The notes under the pieces: generated by a model
Told to the model about the DNA's origin: nothing
What the model saw: the letters and a program-made list of their open reading frames with translations, nothing else
Database searches by the model: none
Source of the DNA: Silvimonas iriomotensis
Lineage (GTDB): Bacteria; Pseudomonadota; Gammaproteobacteria; Burkholderiales; Chitinibacteraceae
Length of the DNA: 64,000 nt
Direction of reading: 5' to 3'
NCBI RefSeq assembly: GCF_014645535.1
Contig: NZ_BMLX01000004.1
Location: 124,001 to 188,000, forward strand
Shown: in pieces, positions 32,337 through 41,857 of the stretch
How positions within the stretch are numbered: the first letter of the stretch is position 1
Layout of the letters: each line of letters opens with the position of its first letter
Program-made: the position numbers and the translations under genes

Positions 32337-33440
32337 TTACCCCGCCAGCCAGTGCCCCGACTTTCCGCCCTTTTTCTCCAGCAACTTCACATCCCCGATC
32401 ACCATCCCGCGATCGACCGCTTTGCACATGTCATAGATGGTCAGCAGGGCGATCTGTACGGCGGTGAGTGCTTCGATTTCCACGCCGGTGCGGCCGACGG
32501 TTTCGGCGCTGGCTTCGCAGTGCACGCGGTGGGTGGCGTGGTCGATGCGAAAATCCACCGTGACGCGGGTTAGGGCGATGGCGTGGCACAGCGGGATGAG
32601 GTCCGGCGTTTTTTTGGCGGCCATGATGCCGGCGATGCGGGCAATGCCCAGCACATCGCCTTTTTTGTGGTTGCCGCCGGCGATCAGCGCCAGGGTTTCC
32701 GGGTTCATGTGGATATGGCCGCTGGCGCGAGCGACGCGGTGGGTTTCGTCTTTGGCGCCGACGCCGACCATGTGGGCCTGGCCGGCGGCATCAAAGTGGG
32801 TCAGGCCGCCATTGGGGCTGGCGCTGCCTTGCGTGGATTGGGCCGGGCTGGCATCGCCCAGGCGGGTGGCGGCGGCGGTGAGTTCGTCCGGCGAATTCAG
32901 GTTGGCAAAGGGCGTGTCAAAGGTGACCCAGACTGGCGAGAGGGTGTTCAGCCAATCGCCCAGTTTGAATTGCTTGTGTTCGATATGGTGGATCAGCGAG
33001 TCAAGCGCGCCACGACGGAGCAAACACAGCGCGGGGTGGGTGCGGCCATCGGTGGTTTTGACGGCGGCGGCCTGGGCGTTGGGGTGATCATCCAGTGCGG
33101 TGGCCAGATCACGCAGCAGGTTGGGCGGCAGTTCGGGGACATCGCAAGGCACCACCAGCAGCGTGTTGGCGGGCGAGGCCAGCATGGCGGCATGGATGCC
33201 GGCCAGCGGGCCGGAGAAACCGGTGTAGACGTCGTGCAGCACCGGAAAGCCAAAGCGGGCGTAATCGGCCAGATTGCGGTTGGCAGAAACCATGATCTGC
33301 CCGATGGGCCGGGTCTGGCGGCTGAGCGCCTCGGCCACCCACGAGACCAGCGCGTGGCCGTTCAGTACCACTAGCCCTTTGTCTTGCCCGCCCATGCGCC
33401 GGCCTTCGCCCCCTGCAAGGATCACCGCATCAATCGTCAC
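32337..33440 (-). CDS. mobA-moaC: MobA-MoaC fusion: molybdopterin guanylyltransferase / cPMP synthase
   Basis: A GTG start at 33440 with GGAG upstream gives 367 residues. Residues 1-195 are MobA ([20 protein letters not shown] nucleotide site; [15 protein letters not shown]), which adds GMP to molybdopterin. After a short Gly/Ser/Ala linker, residues about 205-367 are MoaC ([70 protein letters not shown]), which makes cyclic pyranopterin monophosphate. The enzymes catalyse an early and the last step of the pathway and are usually separate. The gene overlaps moaE by 11 nt and ends the moeA-moaD-moaE-mobA/moaC operon. Confidence 0.93.
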   Translation of the reverse strand: MTIDAVILAGGEGRRMGGQDKGLVVLNGHALVSWVAEALSRQTRPIGQIMVSANRNLADYARFGFPVLHDVYTGFSGPLAGIHAAMLASPANTLLVVPCDVPELPPNLLRDLATALDDHPNAQAAAVKTTDGRTHPALCLLRRGALDSLIHHIEHKQFKLGDWLNTLSPVWVTFDTPFANLNSPDELTAAATRLGDASPAQSTQGSASPNGGLTHFDAAGQAHMVGVGAKDETHRVARASGHIHMNPETLALIAGGNHKKGDVLGIARIAGIMAAKKTPDLIPLCHAIALTRVTVDFRIDHATHRVHCEASAETVGRTGVEIEALTAVQIALLTIYDMCKAVDRGMVIGDVKLLEKKGGKSGHWLAG

Positions 33441-33897
33441 CTGTTTGCTCCCAACGTTGGCGGGCTGCGTCGTCGCTGGCGCGCGCATCAACCCAGTGGG
33501 CCCCTTGCTCACTGACTTCCTGTTTCCAGAAAGGGGCCTCGGTTTTCAGATAGTCCATGATAAAGGCATTTGCGTCATACGCTGCAAGCCGGTGTGCACT
33601 GGCTGTTACCACCAGCACAATCTGCTCGCCCGGGTGCAAGGTGCCGACGCGGTGAATGATGCGCACGGCGTTCAGTGGCCAGCGCTGGCAGGCCTGATCG
33701 GCAATGCGGACCAGGGCTTTCTCTGTCATGCCCGGGTAGTGTTCCAGCCGCATGGCCTTGCCACCGTGCCAGTCGCGCACCAGACCGGCAAACGTGACAA
33801 TCGCACCAGAGCCCGGCACGGCCTGGGCTGCGCGGTATTCGGTGGCGAGGTCGAAGTCGGCTTCGCCCACGCGGATATGAATTTGCGGCTGGCTCAT
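33430..33897 (-). CDS. moaE: Molybdopterin synthase catalytic subunit MoaE
   Basis: The 155-residue protein has MoaE features: [53 protein letters not shown] and the catalytic Lys region [13 protein letters not shown]. With MoaD-thiocarboxylate it converts cPMP to molybdopterin. It lies 11 nt after moaD. Confidence 0.96.
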   Translation of the reverse strand: MSQPQIHIRVGEADFDLATEYRAAQAVPGSGAIVTFAGLVRDWHGGKAMRLEHYPGMTEKALVRIADQACQRWPLNAVRIIHRVGTLHPGEQIVLVVTASAHRLAAYDANAFIMDYLKTEAPFWKQEVSEQGAHWVDARASDDAARQRWEQTGDD

Positions 33898-33908
33898 TGG
33901 GGGATCTC

Positions 33909-34169
33909 TCAGCCACCGGTCACGGGCGGGAACAAGGCCACTTCGGCCCCGTCGGGGATGGGTTCATCCAGCGCCACCAGGTCCTGGTTGATCGCGGCAC
34001 GGAACGGGCGGGCGCCGTTCAATTGCGCCTCCCACTCGCCGCCGCGCTGGCGCAGCCAGGCCACAAGATCACGCACGGTATGCACCTGGGTCGGCACGCT
34101 GACGGATTCTGCATCCAGCCCCAGCGTGTCGCGCAGGCGGGCAAAGTATCGGAGTTCGAGTTGTTTCAT
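33909..34169 (-). CDS. moaD: Molybdopterin synthase sulfur carrier MoaD
   Basis: ATG at 34169, four bases after the moeA stop, gives 86 residues with the ubiquitin-like MoaD fold. It starts MKQLELRYFARLRDTLG, has INQDLVALDEPI, and ends with VALFPPVTGG. The terminal Gly-Gly is the site of adenylation and thiocarboxylation. Confidence 0.95.
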   Translation of the reverse strand: MKQLELRYFARLRDTLGLDAESVSVPTQVHTVRDLVAWLRQRGGEWEAQLNGARPFRAAINQDLVALDEPIPDGAEVALFPPVTGG

Positions 34170-34173
34170 GGGT

Positions 34174-35376
34174 TTATCCACGCAATTCGTAAGGCAGGAA
34201 CACCAGCTTGTCGCCCCGGTTAACGGGCTGGTTCTCCGGCACGATGGCAAGGCCGTCCGAGGCCGCGACGGAGGTCAGCACGCCCGAGCCCTGATTGCCG
34301 AACGGGACTAACTGGCCATCAACAATACGCACGCGCAAAAACTCGCGGCGGGCGCCGGCCTGGCGCTGGAACCCGGCCGGAATCAGAATCTGCGGCGGCA
34401 GTTGCGCATCTGTCTTGCCCTGACGACGCGCCAGGAACGGGCGCACGAGCACAAAGAAAGTGACGAAACTGGATACCGGGTTGCCTGGCAGGCCGATAAA
34501 GTCGGCCTCGGTGCCATCGGCGCGGGTAATGCGGCCCTGGGCAAACGGCTTGCCTGGCTTGATCGCCATCTTCCACAGATTGAGTGTGCCCAGCGCTTCG
34601 ACCGCCGCTTTCACGTGGTCTTCTTCCCCGACTGACACGCCGCCGGTAGTGATGACAATGTCGTGCTCATTGGCGGCGCTCTGCAGCGCCAGTTGCGTTG
34701 CATCCAGCCGGTCGGTGACGATGCCGGCATCGGTCACTTCACAACCGGCTTCGCGCAGCATGGCGGCCAGCAGGTAGCGGTTGCTGTTATAGATTTGACC
34801 CGCGCCCAGCGGCTGCCCGGGTTCGACCAGCTCGCTGCCGGTGCTGAGCAGGGCCACGCGCACAGGGCGGGTAACGTCGACCTCAGCCACGCCAATCGAG
34901 GCCAGCAACCCCAGCTGCGCAGCGCCCAGACGTGTGCCTTGGGCAACGGCGACGGTGTTCAGTTGTATGTCGTCGCCGGTACGGCGAATGTTCTGGCTGG
35001 CGCTGAGCGGGGCGCTCACGCTCACGCGGCCTTCGTTCACGTTGCAGTCTTCCTGCATGGCAACCGCATTGGCCCCGGGCGGGATGGGCGCGCCGGTGAA
35101 GATCCGCGCGGCCTCACCCGCTTGCAGCATCACGCCGGTTTCACCCGCGGCAATGCGCTGGGTGAGCGTAAAGCTGGCCGGTGGGGCGGAGAAATCGGCC
35201 ACATTGAGCGCATAGCCATCCATGGCGCTGTTATCAAAGCCGGGTACGGCGATGGGCGAGACCACATCGCTGGCCAGGTAATGACCATGGGCGGTCGTGA
35301 GCGGCAGGGTTCGGGTTTCGGTCAGCGGGCGGGCCAATGACAGCAATTGGTCCAGGGCCTGGTCTACAGAGAGCAT
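34174..35376 (-). CDS. moeA: Molybdopterin molybdenumtransferase MoeA
   Basis: This 400-residue first gene of the operon has MoeA hallmarks: PLTTAHGHYLASDVVSPIAV, the GFDNSAMDGYAL box, RIFTGAPIPPGANAVAMQED, and the MoCF-binding fold VVITTGGVSVGEEDHVKAAV with GLPGNPVSSFVTF. It inserts molybdate into adenylylated molybdopterin. ATG 35376 begins the conserved MLSVDQALDQLL. Confidence 0.96.
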   Translation of the reverse strand: MLSVDQALDQLLSLARPLTETRTLPLTTAHGHYLASDVVSPIAVPGFDNSAMDGYALNVADFSAPPASFTLTQRIAAGETGVMLQAGEAARIFTGAPIPPGANAVAMQEDCNVNEGRVSVSAPLSASQNIRRTGDDIQLNTVAVAQGTRLGAAQLGLLASIGVAEVDVTRPVRVALLSTGSELVEPGQPLGAGQIYNSNRYLLAAMLREAGCEVTDAGIVTDRLDATQLALQSAANEHDIVITTGGVSVGEEDHVKAAVEALGTLNLWKMAIKPGKPFAQGRITRADGTEADFIGLPGNPVSSFVTFFVLVRPFLARRQGKTDAQLPPQILIPAGFQRQAGARREFLRVRIVDGQLVPFGNQGSGVLTSVAASDGLAIVPENQPVNRGDKLVFLPYELRG

Positions 35377-35488
35377 GCGCGTTCAGGTCATGTCGTTTGG
35401 ATAACACCATGATACGCGCCCGCCCTGGCCGGAAAAAGGCAACCATTGTGGGTATTGCCGCCGGGTGCGGCCTGTGGCTGTCTTGACC

Positions 35489-35525
35489 ATAAAAAAACGC
35501 CGCATCCCGAAAGGTGCGGCGTTTT
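35489..35525 (-). terminator. Rho-independent terminator
   Basis: AACGCCGCACC...GGTGCGGCGTT-type hairpin flanked by A and T runs, placed after the peptidyl-prolyl isomerase gene (minus) and before moeA. Confidence 0.8.
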
Positions 35526-35544
35526 GTCTGGCTGATCAGCTTGA

Positions 35545-36276
35545 TCAGGCAGCAGGCTTGAGTTCGTAGCCTTCGATATTGGCAGCTTGCACCAGCGTTT
35601 GCAGGTACTCGTGCATGGCGCGGCGGGACTTGGTCTCGGTCAGGAACTCGCCCAGACGGTCTTTGACTTCGTCATAAGACACGGTGTCGCCAGAGGTCTT
35701 CTTGCCGGTGCGGATGATATGCAGACCGAACTGGGTTTCGACCAGCGTCGGCAGCAGTTCGTTTTCGCCCATGCTGAATACGGCCTGGTCGAATTCCGGC
35801 ACCATCTGGCCGCGGCCAAACTGACCCAGCGCGCCACCTTGCTTGCCAGACGGGCAGGCAGAGTGTTCACGGGCCAGCGCTTCAAACTTGAACGGCTGTT
35901 CCTTGAGTTCGTTCAGGATGCCTTCGGCCTTGGCGCGCACCAGCGCAGCTTCGGTCGGGTTGTCGGCGGTGAACAGGATGTGGCTGGCTTCCGCTTGTTC
36001 GCCGCGCACAAAGGCTTGCGGGTTTTCAGCGTAGAAGGCCTGGCATTCTGCTTCGGTTGCTTCGTCAGACTGGACTTCGTTTTGCAGCAGGGTGCCGATG
36101 GCTTCTTCAGGCTTGGAGACATCCAGACCCTTGGCTTTGGCGGCCTGCAGCAAGAGTTCGCGCAGAATCAGTTCTTGCACGGCGCCATCCACCGCATGCG
36201 GTGCGTCGTCGTGGTGGGGCAGTTCTGCCTGGATCATGGCGTCGGTAATTTCTACGCCGTTGACGGTGATCGCCAT
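35545..36276 (-). CDS. Parvulin-type peptidyl-prolyl cis-trans isomerase (PpiC/NifM-like)
   Basis: The 243-residue protein has an N-terminal SurA-N-like helical part (LILRELLLQAAKAKGLDVSK) and a rotamase domain from about residue 100: ASHILFTADN, REHSACPSGKQGGALGQFGR, GQMVPEFDQAVFSM and TQFGLHIIRTGKK. No signal peptide is present, so it should be cytosolic, like NifM-type parvulins. It is a single-gene unit with its own terminator. Confidence 0.9.
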   Translation of the reverse strand: MAITVNGVEITDAMIQAELPHHDDAPHAVDGAVQELILRELLLQAAKAKGLDVSKPEEAIGTLLQNEVQSDEATEAECQAFYAENPQAFVRGEQAEASHILFTADNPTEAALVRAKAEGILNELKEQPFKFEALAREHSACPSGKQGGALGQFGRGQMVPEFDQAVFSMGENELLPTLVETQFGLHIIRTGKKTSGDTVSYDEVKDRLGEFLTETKSRRAMHEYLQTLVQAANIEGYELKPAA

Positions 36277-36531
36277 GTTGATTGCTCCTGGTCCATAAAA
36301 AATGAAGCCACCGGATCAGGTGGCTATCTGGTCATTGTAGCCGCAAGCAGCGGCCCTGGCTTTGCAAATGGCGTCAATACTTGCCGATGCAAGGGCTTTG
36401 CCGGGGTATTTTTTGGCAAGGCCGACAAAATCGGCCGTTTTTCAGCAGCCAGACACGCCTTCATACACGCGCAATGCGTATCGCTCCACTACAATCCGGA
36501 GCATTGAACTCACGCAGTTAACGCAAACGTC
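36277..36531. other. Divergent promoter region with GGCCGA hairpin
   Basis: The 255-bp gap separates the divergent parvulin and marC genes. A GGCCGA-caaaa-TCGGCC hairpin followed by GTTTTT (36,420-36,442) could be an orphan terminator or leader structure. Confidence 0.35.
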
Positions 36532-37251
36532 ATGCAGGATTTCTTCGCTCTCTTTTTCAGCAAGTTCATTGTGGCGGTCGCCGGTTTGATCCCCATTCTG
36601 AATCCGCTGGGTGCCACACCGATCTTTTTGACCCTGACCACGAGCTATAGCTCGGAAGAACGCGCGTTGCTGGCGCGACGGGTGTCGATCTACAGCTTTT
36701 TGCTGTTGCTGTTCAGCATGCTGATCGGGACGTATGTGCTGGCCTTTTTTGGGGTATCGATCCCGATCGTGCGGGTGTGCGGTGGTTTGCTGGTGGCGGC
36801 GGCTGGCTGGAAACTGTTGAACAGCCCGGAGAACACCGGCGGCGCCAGTGAGCCGATCGGTAGCGCCGCAGACCATGCCCGGCGCGCGGCAGAATTGCGC
36901 CAGCGCGCGTTTTACCCGCTGGCATTTCCGTTTACGGTGGGGCCGGGTTCGATCACCGTCGCCATTACCCTGGGCGTGGGTATTCACGGCCAGGATGCAC
37001 ACCAGCTGGCGATTCCGCTGGGCAGCGCGCTGGGCGCTGCGGCGCTCTCCGGCATCATCTATGTGTGTTATCGCTATGGCGATCGCATGCTGCGGCTGAT
37101 CGGGTCCACTGGCACGGTGGTGTTCCTGCGGTTGTCGGCGTTTATCTTGTTGTGCCTGGGCGCGCAGATTTTATGGGATGGTGCCAGCGGCCTCGCTGGC
37201 GAGTTCCTGGTCGCCCACCCCTGGCAATTTGCGCCTACCGGGCAGGGCTGA
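36532..37251 (+). CDS. MarC/NAAT-family membrane protein
   Basis: The 239-residue protein has six hydrophobic segments, starting with FSKFIVAVAGLIPILNPLGA, and the family signature AFPFTVGPGSITVAITLGVG. MarC proteins are inner-membrane proteins of unresolved substrate; the name does not imply antibiotic resistance. ATG 36532 is the natural start. Confidence 0.9.
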   Translation: MQDFFALFFSKFIVAVAGLIPILNPLGATPIFLTLTTSYSSEERALLARRVSIYSFLLLLFSMLIGTYVLAFFGVSIPIVRVCGGLLVAAAGWKLLNSPENTGGASEPIGSAADHARRAAELRQRAFYPLAFPFTVGPGSITVAITLGVGIHGQDAHQLAIPLGSALGAAALSGIIYVCYRYGDRMLRLIGSTGTVVFLRLSAFILLCLGAQILWDGASGLAGEFLVAHPWQFAPTGQG

Positions 37252-37254
37252 TGC

Positions 37255-37788
37255 TCACGGCGTCCCGGCGCTCACCCCGCGCCGGGCCGCCATCTGCCGG
37301 CCCATGTCTTCGCGTTCGGCCTCACTGAGCAAGGTCCGGGCGTGGGGATACACCGCGTTTTCCTCACGGGCCGCGTGTTGGGAATAGCGCCCGACAAAGT
37401 CCTCGACCTGATCCCGGGTCAACACCGCATCGCCCCCCTGTTCGATGGCCATCAGCGCCACACGCAATGCCGCCCACTGGCGATGTAGATGCGGGTGTTC
37501 TGCCGCCAGCGCGTCAATATGCGCGCTCAGGGCCGGATCAGCGCGCGTTCTTAACAGCGCGAACAGATTGTCGTCCTCATCCTGATGATGCAACGGCGCC
37601 GCAACGTCGAAATACCGCAACACGGCCCGCGCGGCATCCCGGGCTTGCTCGTCGCTACCGTGGGTGGCGTGGTGGGCCGAGAGCTTTTGCAACAGGCTCA
37701 GGTAGTAGCGCACCCGTTCGTGGCAGGCCAGCAGCAGCGATACCGGGTCATCAAACCCGGCGTGCTGGTCAGAAAACCGGTTGAACAT
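37255..37788 (-). CDS. Hemerythrin HHE-domain protein
   Basis: ATG 37788 gives 177 residues. The iron-binding pattern of the hemerythrin-like cation-binding domain is visible: His in LLACHERVRYYLSLLQ, HxxxE in APLHHQDEDDNLF, EHPHLHRQW and HAAREENAVYP. Such proteins protect against oxidative or nitrosative stress or repair iron centres. It is convergent with marC (3-nt gap). Confidence 0.88.
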   Translation of the reverse strand: MFNRFSDQHAGFDDPVSLLLACHERVRYYLSLLQKLSAHHATHGSDEQARDAARAVLRYFDVAAPLHHQDEDDNLFALLRTRADPALSAHIDALAAEHPHLHRQWAALRVALMAIEQGGDAVLTRDQVEDFVGRYSQHAAREENAVYPHARTLLSEAEREDMGRQMAARRGVSAGTP

Positions 37789-37833
37789 ACGCACCCCATA
37801 AGTTGTATCTGGAATGCTTTTATTGTACGCCGT

Positions 37834-39135
37834 TCAGTGTGCTGGCGGGGTGCTGCCCGTCGGCGGGGCAGTATGAGAGAGACGCTGCGCCAGTTCGCCC
37901 AGCACGCGGCCGGTGGCGCCGCGGTGGGCGCTGGCAAAGTGCAAACCGGCGACACTGGCGCTGTGGCGGGCAGTCTCATCTTGCAGCAGGCCAATGGCCA
38001 GTTGCGCGACCTTGTCGGCATCTGCGCCTTGCAGCGTGGCGCCGCTTTCAATCGCCATGCGCGCGGCCTCGGCAAAATTGAAAGTGGAGGGGCCGATCAC
38101 GACCGGCGTGCCTACCGCGCACGATTCAATCAGGTTCTGGCTGCCAAAAGGCAGCAAAGAGCCGCCGATGATGGCCACATCGGCCAGCGTATACCAGGCC
38201 GCCAGTTCACCCATGCTATCGCCCAGCAGCACCTGCGCATCGCCAATATCCTGGCCGTTCCACTCGCTGCGGCGCAGGCCGTGCAAGCCACGGGCGCTGA
38301 TCAGGGCCGCCACTTCATCAAACCGTTGCGGATGGCGCGGCACGATCACCAGCAATGTCCGGGCGGGCAGCGGGTGGCGGGCCAGCGCATCCAGCAGCAG
38401 CGCTTCTTCACCCTCACGGCTGGAGGCAAACAGCAATACGGGGCGCTGGCCCAGCGCGTTGCGCCATTCCTTGCCCAGCGCCACCTTGGCGGTGGGAGGG
38501 TCGAAATCGAATTTCACGTTGCCGGTCACCAGCACGTGCTGCGCACCCAGCGCGGAAATGCGCGCGGCATCGGCCTCGCTTTGGGCAAACGTGGCAGTCA
38601 GGCCGGCAAACGCCGGGCTGGCCAGCCAGTGCCAGCGCTGATAACCGGCGGCTGATTTGGCCGAGAGACGCGCGTTGACCAGAAACAGCGGCACGCGGCG
38701 GGTACGGCAAACGGCGACGAGGTTAGGCCAGATTTCGGTTTCCATCAGCAGACCGAACACCGGCTTGAACTGACGGATAAAGCGGCGAGTGGCGCCGGCG
38801 TAATCGTAGGGCAGATAGGCAATGGTGACCGTATCACCCAAGAGTTCCTGTGCGGTGGCACGGCCCGTGGGCGTCATGCAGGTCAGCAACACGCGGTGAT
38901 CCGGCCACGCCTCTTTGAGCGACTTGATCAGCGGCGCGGCAGCGCGCACTTCGCCCACAGAGACCGCGTGCAGCCAGATGGTGCTTTGCGCACTGCGCGT
39001 ACGCTTGCCGTAATAGCCCCAGCGTTCGTTCCAGTGTTTGCGGTAGTCCGGTTGTTTGAGCGAGCGGCGCCAGAGGTACAGCATCACCAGCGGTGTTACC
39101 AGCCAGAGCAACGCGGAATAAAGCACCCGGATCAT
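37834..39135 (-). CDS. waaA: 3-deoxy-D-manno-octulosonic acid transferase
   Basis: The 433-residue GT30 enzyme starts with a membrane anchor (MIRVLYSALLWLVTPLVMLY), then IWLHAVSVGEVRAAAPLIKS with the catalytic Glu in SVGEV, the METEIWPNL box, and the donor-binding GGSLLPFGSQNLIESCAVGT. It adds Kdo to lipid A. Its start overlaps the waaC stop (ATGA). Confidence 0.96.
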   Translation of the reverse strand: MIRVLYSALLWLVTPLVMLYLWRRSLKQPDYRKHWNERWGYYGKRTRSAQSTIWLHAVSVGEVRAAAPLIKSLKEAWPDHRVLLTCMTPTGRATAQELLGDTVTIAYLPYDYAGATRRFIRQFKPVFGLLMETEIWPNLVAVCRTRRVPLFLVNARLSAKSAAGYQRWHWLASPAFAGLTATFAQSEADAARISALGAQHVLVTGNVKFDFDPPTAKVALGKEWRNALGQRPVLLFASSREGEEALLLDALARHPLPARTLLVIVPRHPQRFDEVAALISARGLHGLRRSEWNGQDIGDAQVLLGDSMGELAAWYTLADVAIIGGSLLPFGSQNLIESCAVGTPVVIGPSTFNFAEAARMAIESGATLQGADADKVAQLAIGLLQDETARHSASVAGLHFASAHRGATGRVLGELAQRLSHTAPPTGSTPPAH

Positions 39136-40091
39136 GCGCGCATGCCTGCGGCAGCGGCCTGCCAGACTTCGTCGACTTCCGGCGAGGCACCGTTGTGCCC
39201 CACGTTCACGGCATAGGTGGAGGCCAGCACGCCGTTCTCGACCGGATCAGATGCCAGGAAAACGGCCACTACCGGCGTCGCCATGGCCGCGGCCAGGTGC
39301 GCCAGGCCGGTATCCACGCCAACCACGACCCTGGCATCAGCCAACAGGGTGGCGGCGGCATCCAGTGCCATTTTCGGTGCGACGATGGCTTGGGGAATCC
39401 CCTGGGCGATGCGCTCCGCCCGCGCTTGTTCCTGGGCATTGCCCCAGGGCAGTACGCAGGCCAGACCTTGCGCGGCAAAGCGCTGACCCAGGCTGATCCA
39501 GCGGGACTCTGGCCATTCTTTTTCTGGCCGGCTGGTGGCGGTCAGCAGCACCACATAGGGCGAAGCTGGCAGCCATGACAGGGTGATCTCAGGCCGCGTC
39601 AGACCATAATTGATACTGACCGGCAATGGGTAATCAAAGGCCTGCGCGGCCAGTTTGCGCACCCGCTGGATGGCATGCTGATGCCAGACAATGGGGTAGC
39701 TCTTTTGATAGGCCAGGGCAGCCAGGCCTTCGCGGGCGCTGTGGCGATCCGGGCCGGCGATGGGGCCACGCGCCATGCGGGCAAAGAACACGCTTTTGAG
39801 CAAGCCCTGGACGTCCAGGATCATGTCATAAGGCGTTTGCGCCAGAGCGCTGCGGGCGGCGCAGAACTCGCGCCAGCTTGTGCCCGACAACGGCGATTTG
39901 CGCCAGCGGCGCAACGCCACCGGAATAATGCGGTCTACCGCAGGATGCAAGCGCGGCAGGGTCTGGAAGCTGTCTTCCACCACCCAGTCCAGCTTCAGGC
40001 CAGGCATGGCCTGAGCCATGTCGGTCACAGCCGGCATGGCGTTGATGATGTCGCCCATGGAAGACAGGCGTACAAGCAGAATTTTCGACAT
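39132..40091 (-). CDS. waaC: Lipopolysaccharide heptosyltransferase I
   Basis: Starting at ATG 40091 (MSKILLVRLSSMGDIINAMP) the protein has 319 residues. The GT9 features are the N-terminal GD in SSMGDI, DVQGLLKSVFFARMARG, and the nucleotide-binding VVGVDTGLAHLAAAMATPVV. It adds the first heptose to Kdo2-lipid A. waaC and waaA are translationally coupled. A start at 40100 (MPPMSK...) cannot be excluded. Confidence 0.95.
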   Translation of the reverse strand: MSKILLVRLSSMGDIINAMPAVTDMAQAMPGLKLDWVVEDSFQTLPRLHPAVDRIIPVALRRWRKSPLSGTSWREFCAARSALAQTPYDMILDVQGLLKSVFFARMARGPIAGPDRHSAREGLAALAYQKSYPIVWHQHAIQRVRKLAAQAFDYPLPVSINYGLTRPEITLSWLPASPYVVLLTATSRPEKEWPESRWISLGQRFAAQGLACVLPWGNAQEQARAERIAQGIPQAIVAPKMALDAAATLLADARVVVGVDTGLAHLAAAMATPVVAVFLASDPVENGVLASTYAVNVGHNGASPEVDEVWQAAAAGMRA

Positions 40092-40187
40092 GGGCGGCAT
40101 TCTAGCAGGCTGTCGGTGCTGGCGTATGGCCGTGCGCAGACTACACTGGTTAGAGTTATTGATAATGGATATTGGGGGATGCTACCC

Positions 40188-40841
40188 ATGCCAAATGTGC
40201 CGGTTTCATTTGTCTGGTTTCTTGCCGCTTCAGGCTGGGTGGTGGCCGTGCTGGCCATTGCCGCCTGGAATCTGGAACGGCTGCGCCACAAGACGCTCAT
40301 CGTCAAACAGGCGCGCCGCGCCGGGCTGGATGTCCAGACCGGGTTGAGTTCGCGTGACCGTTTTCTCACCGAGGCCGGGGCGTCGATCAATCGCGCGCAG
40401 CGCACCCACGCCTCGATCTGCGTCTTGCTGGTCTGCGTAGAGAAACTGGAAACCATCGAACAAAGCCATGGCCCGCTGGCGCGTGATCTGGTGCTGCGGC
40501 AACTGGCCACGCTGTGCCGGACCAACGTGCGCGATTTCGATATCGTCGGGCGCTTTTCGCCCAGTGAAGTGGCGCTGGTGCTGATGGATATCGACCTGCC
40601 CGGCGCGCATGTGGTGGCCAATCGTCTGGTTAACCGCAAACCGGCGCAGATGGTGACGCTGCCAGACGCGCGCATTATCAATTTCTCGCTGGAATGGGGT
40701 CTGGCACAATTACGCAGTGAGGCCGACACCATTGAAGACCTGATGCTGGCGGCCGACGCCGATCTGGTCGCCAGCCGCAACCGCAAGAACCGTCCGGAGC
40801 TGCAAGTCATTGCCGGCGGCAAGGCGGTGGGCGCAGTGTGA
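40188..40841 (+). CDS. Membrane-anchored degenerate GGDEF-domain protein
   Basis: ATG 40188 has GGGGG nine bases upstream. One membrane helix (VSFVWFLAASGWVVAVLAIA) is followed by a GGDEF fold starting at the family's DVQTGLSSRDRFLTEA. The position of the GG(D/E)EF active-site loop reads RFSPSEVALVLMD, so only one acidic residue remains and cyclase activity should be absent. Such domains act as c-di-GMP or protein-binding modules. It is divergent from waaC. Confidence 0.78.
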   Translation: MPNVPVSFVWFLAASGWVVAVLAIAAWNLERLRHKTLIVKQARRAGLDVQTGLSSRDRFLTEAGASINRAQRTHASICVLLVCVEKLETIEQSHGPLARDLVLRQLATLCRTNVRDFDIVGRFSPSEVALVLMDIDLPGAHVVANRLVNRKPAQMVTLPDARIINFSLEWGLAQLRSEADTIEDLMLAADADLVASRNRKNRPELQVIAGGKAVGAV

Positions 40842-40917
40842 CCGTGCCGGGCGCGCTATCCAGCGCTTGTTGAACCCTGAAGCCGGCTTCCCCCAAGGTG
40901 GCCGGATTGAACGTCTT

Positions 40918-41178
40918 ATGAAGATCATCCGTTTGCTGGAAGTCTGGGAAAAAGGCATGGATGGCCGCTTTGTCGGTCATCTGCCGGTGGCCGCGACCGT
41001 GACCACACCGTTTCTGCTGGGCCTGTTCGCGCATGAACAAGACCGGCCCGATCCGGACATGAAGCTCTCCTACATGCTGGACGCCGCCCGTGCCGAGCGG
41101 TTGCAGCCTTATGTGGCAGAACAGCTTTTGCCAGCGCGCTACGACTACATCCTCACCGCGCACGGCGTGCCTGACTAA
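40918..41178 (+). CDS. Small conserved-looking hypothetical protein
   Basis: The frame from ATG 40918 encodes 86 residues ([20 protein letters not shown], ...[18 protein letters not shown]) with soluble, protein-like composition. No ribosome-binding site is obvious at this ATG; a start further upstream in the same frame is possible. It is 76 nt after the GGDEF-like gene and ends convergently with the macrodomain gene (4-nt overlap). Function unknown. Confidence 0.5.
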   Translation: MKIIRLLEVWEKGMDGRFVGHLPVAATVTTPFLLGLFAHEQDRPDPDMKLSYMLDAARAERLQPYVAEQLLPARYDYILTAHGVPD

Positions 41179-41684
41179 CCGGCCAGCGCGGCCTCATAGA
41201 CCGAGAGGTCGTGGTCAGAAAAACAGCAAAACACCACATCTTGCGGTGCTTCTGGATGCGCATGGGCTTCTTTGCGCACGGTCTCTACTGCAATGTGGGT
41301 TGCTTCTGCCAGCGGATAGCCATACACGCCCGTGCTGATCGCCGGAAACGCAATCGAACGCAGCCCGCGCTTTGCCGCCAGCCGCATGGATTCCCGATAG
41401 CAAGAGGCCAGCAGTTCGGCTTCTTTTTGTTTGCCGCCGTGCCAGACCGGGCCCGGGGTATGGATCACATACCGCGCGGGCAGGCGATAGCCCTGGGTGA
41501 TGCGCGCTTCTCCGGTATGGCATCCGCCCAGCGTGCGGCATTCGGCCAGCAGGTCTGGGCCGGCCGCGCGATGGATAGCGCCATCCACCCCGCCGCCACC
41601 CAGCAAAGAGGTGTTGGCGGCGTTGACGATGCAATCAACATCAAGCTGGGTGATATCAGCGCGGATCGCGCGAAGATGAGCCAT
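41175..41684 (-). CDS. ymdB: Macrodomain O-acetyl-ADP-ribose deacetylase (YmdB-like)
   Basis: ATG 41684 after GAGAGAG gives 169 residues. The macrodomain is complete: [59 protein letters not shown], and [15 protein letters not shown]. The Asn and Asp residues of the YmdB active site ([12 protein letters not shown]) are kept. It hydrolyses O-acetyl-ADP-ribose and may remove ADP-ribose from proteins. Confidence 0.92.
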   Translation of the reverse strand: MAHLRAIRADITQLDVDCIVNAANTSLLGGGGVDGAIHRAAGPDLLAECRTLGGCHTGEARITQGYRLPARYVIHTPGPVWHGGKQKEAELLASCYRESMRLAAKRGLRSIAFPAISTGVYGYPLAEATHIAVETVRKEAHAHPEAPQDVVFCCFSDHDLSVYEAALAG

Positions 41685-41708
41685 AACCCGCTCTCTCTGG
41701 AAGCTGGA

Positions 41709-41747
41709 AAAAAGAAACCCCGGCCCAAGGGGAGAATGACCGGGGTG
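41709..41747 (-). terminator. Terminator downstream of engB
   Basis: On the minus strand ACCCCGG...CCGGGGT is followed by TTTCTTTTTTCC. A second hairpin GCCTTGG/CCAAGGC (41,754-41,775) precedes it without a T-run. Confidence 0.75.
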
Positions 41748-41857
41748 TAATACGCCTTGGCATTTGGCCAAGGCACCCGCTCAGGGAGGAAAAGCGGGAG
41801 GTGCAGGGGCGCACCCAGATTTCAGGGTAGAAAGGTTCGCGCAAAGTTCAAGGAATA

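Noticed and set aside
41752-41777. GCCTTGG/CCAAGGC hairpin as a terminator
   Set aside because: No T-run follows on either strand; the adjacent ACCCCGG hairpin is the better terminator.
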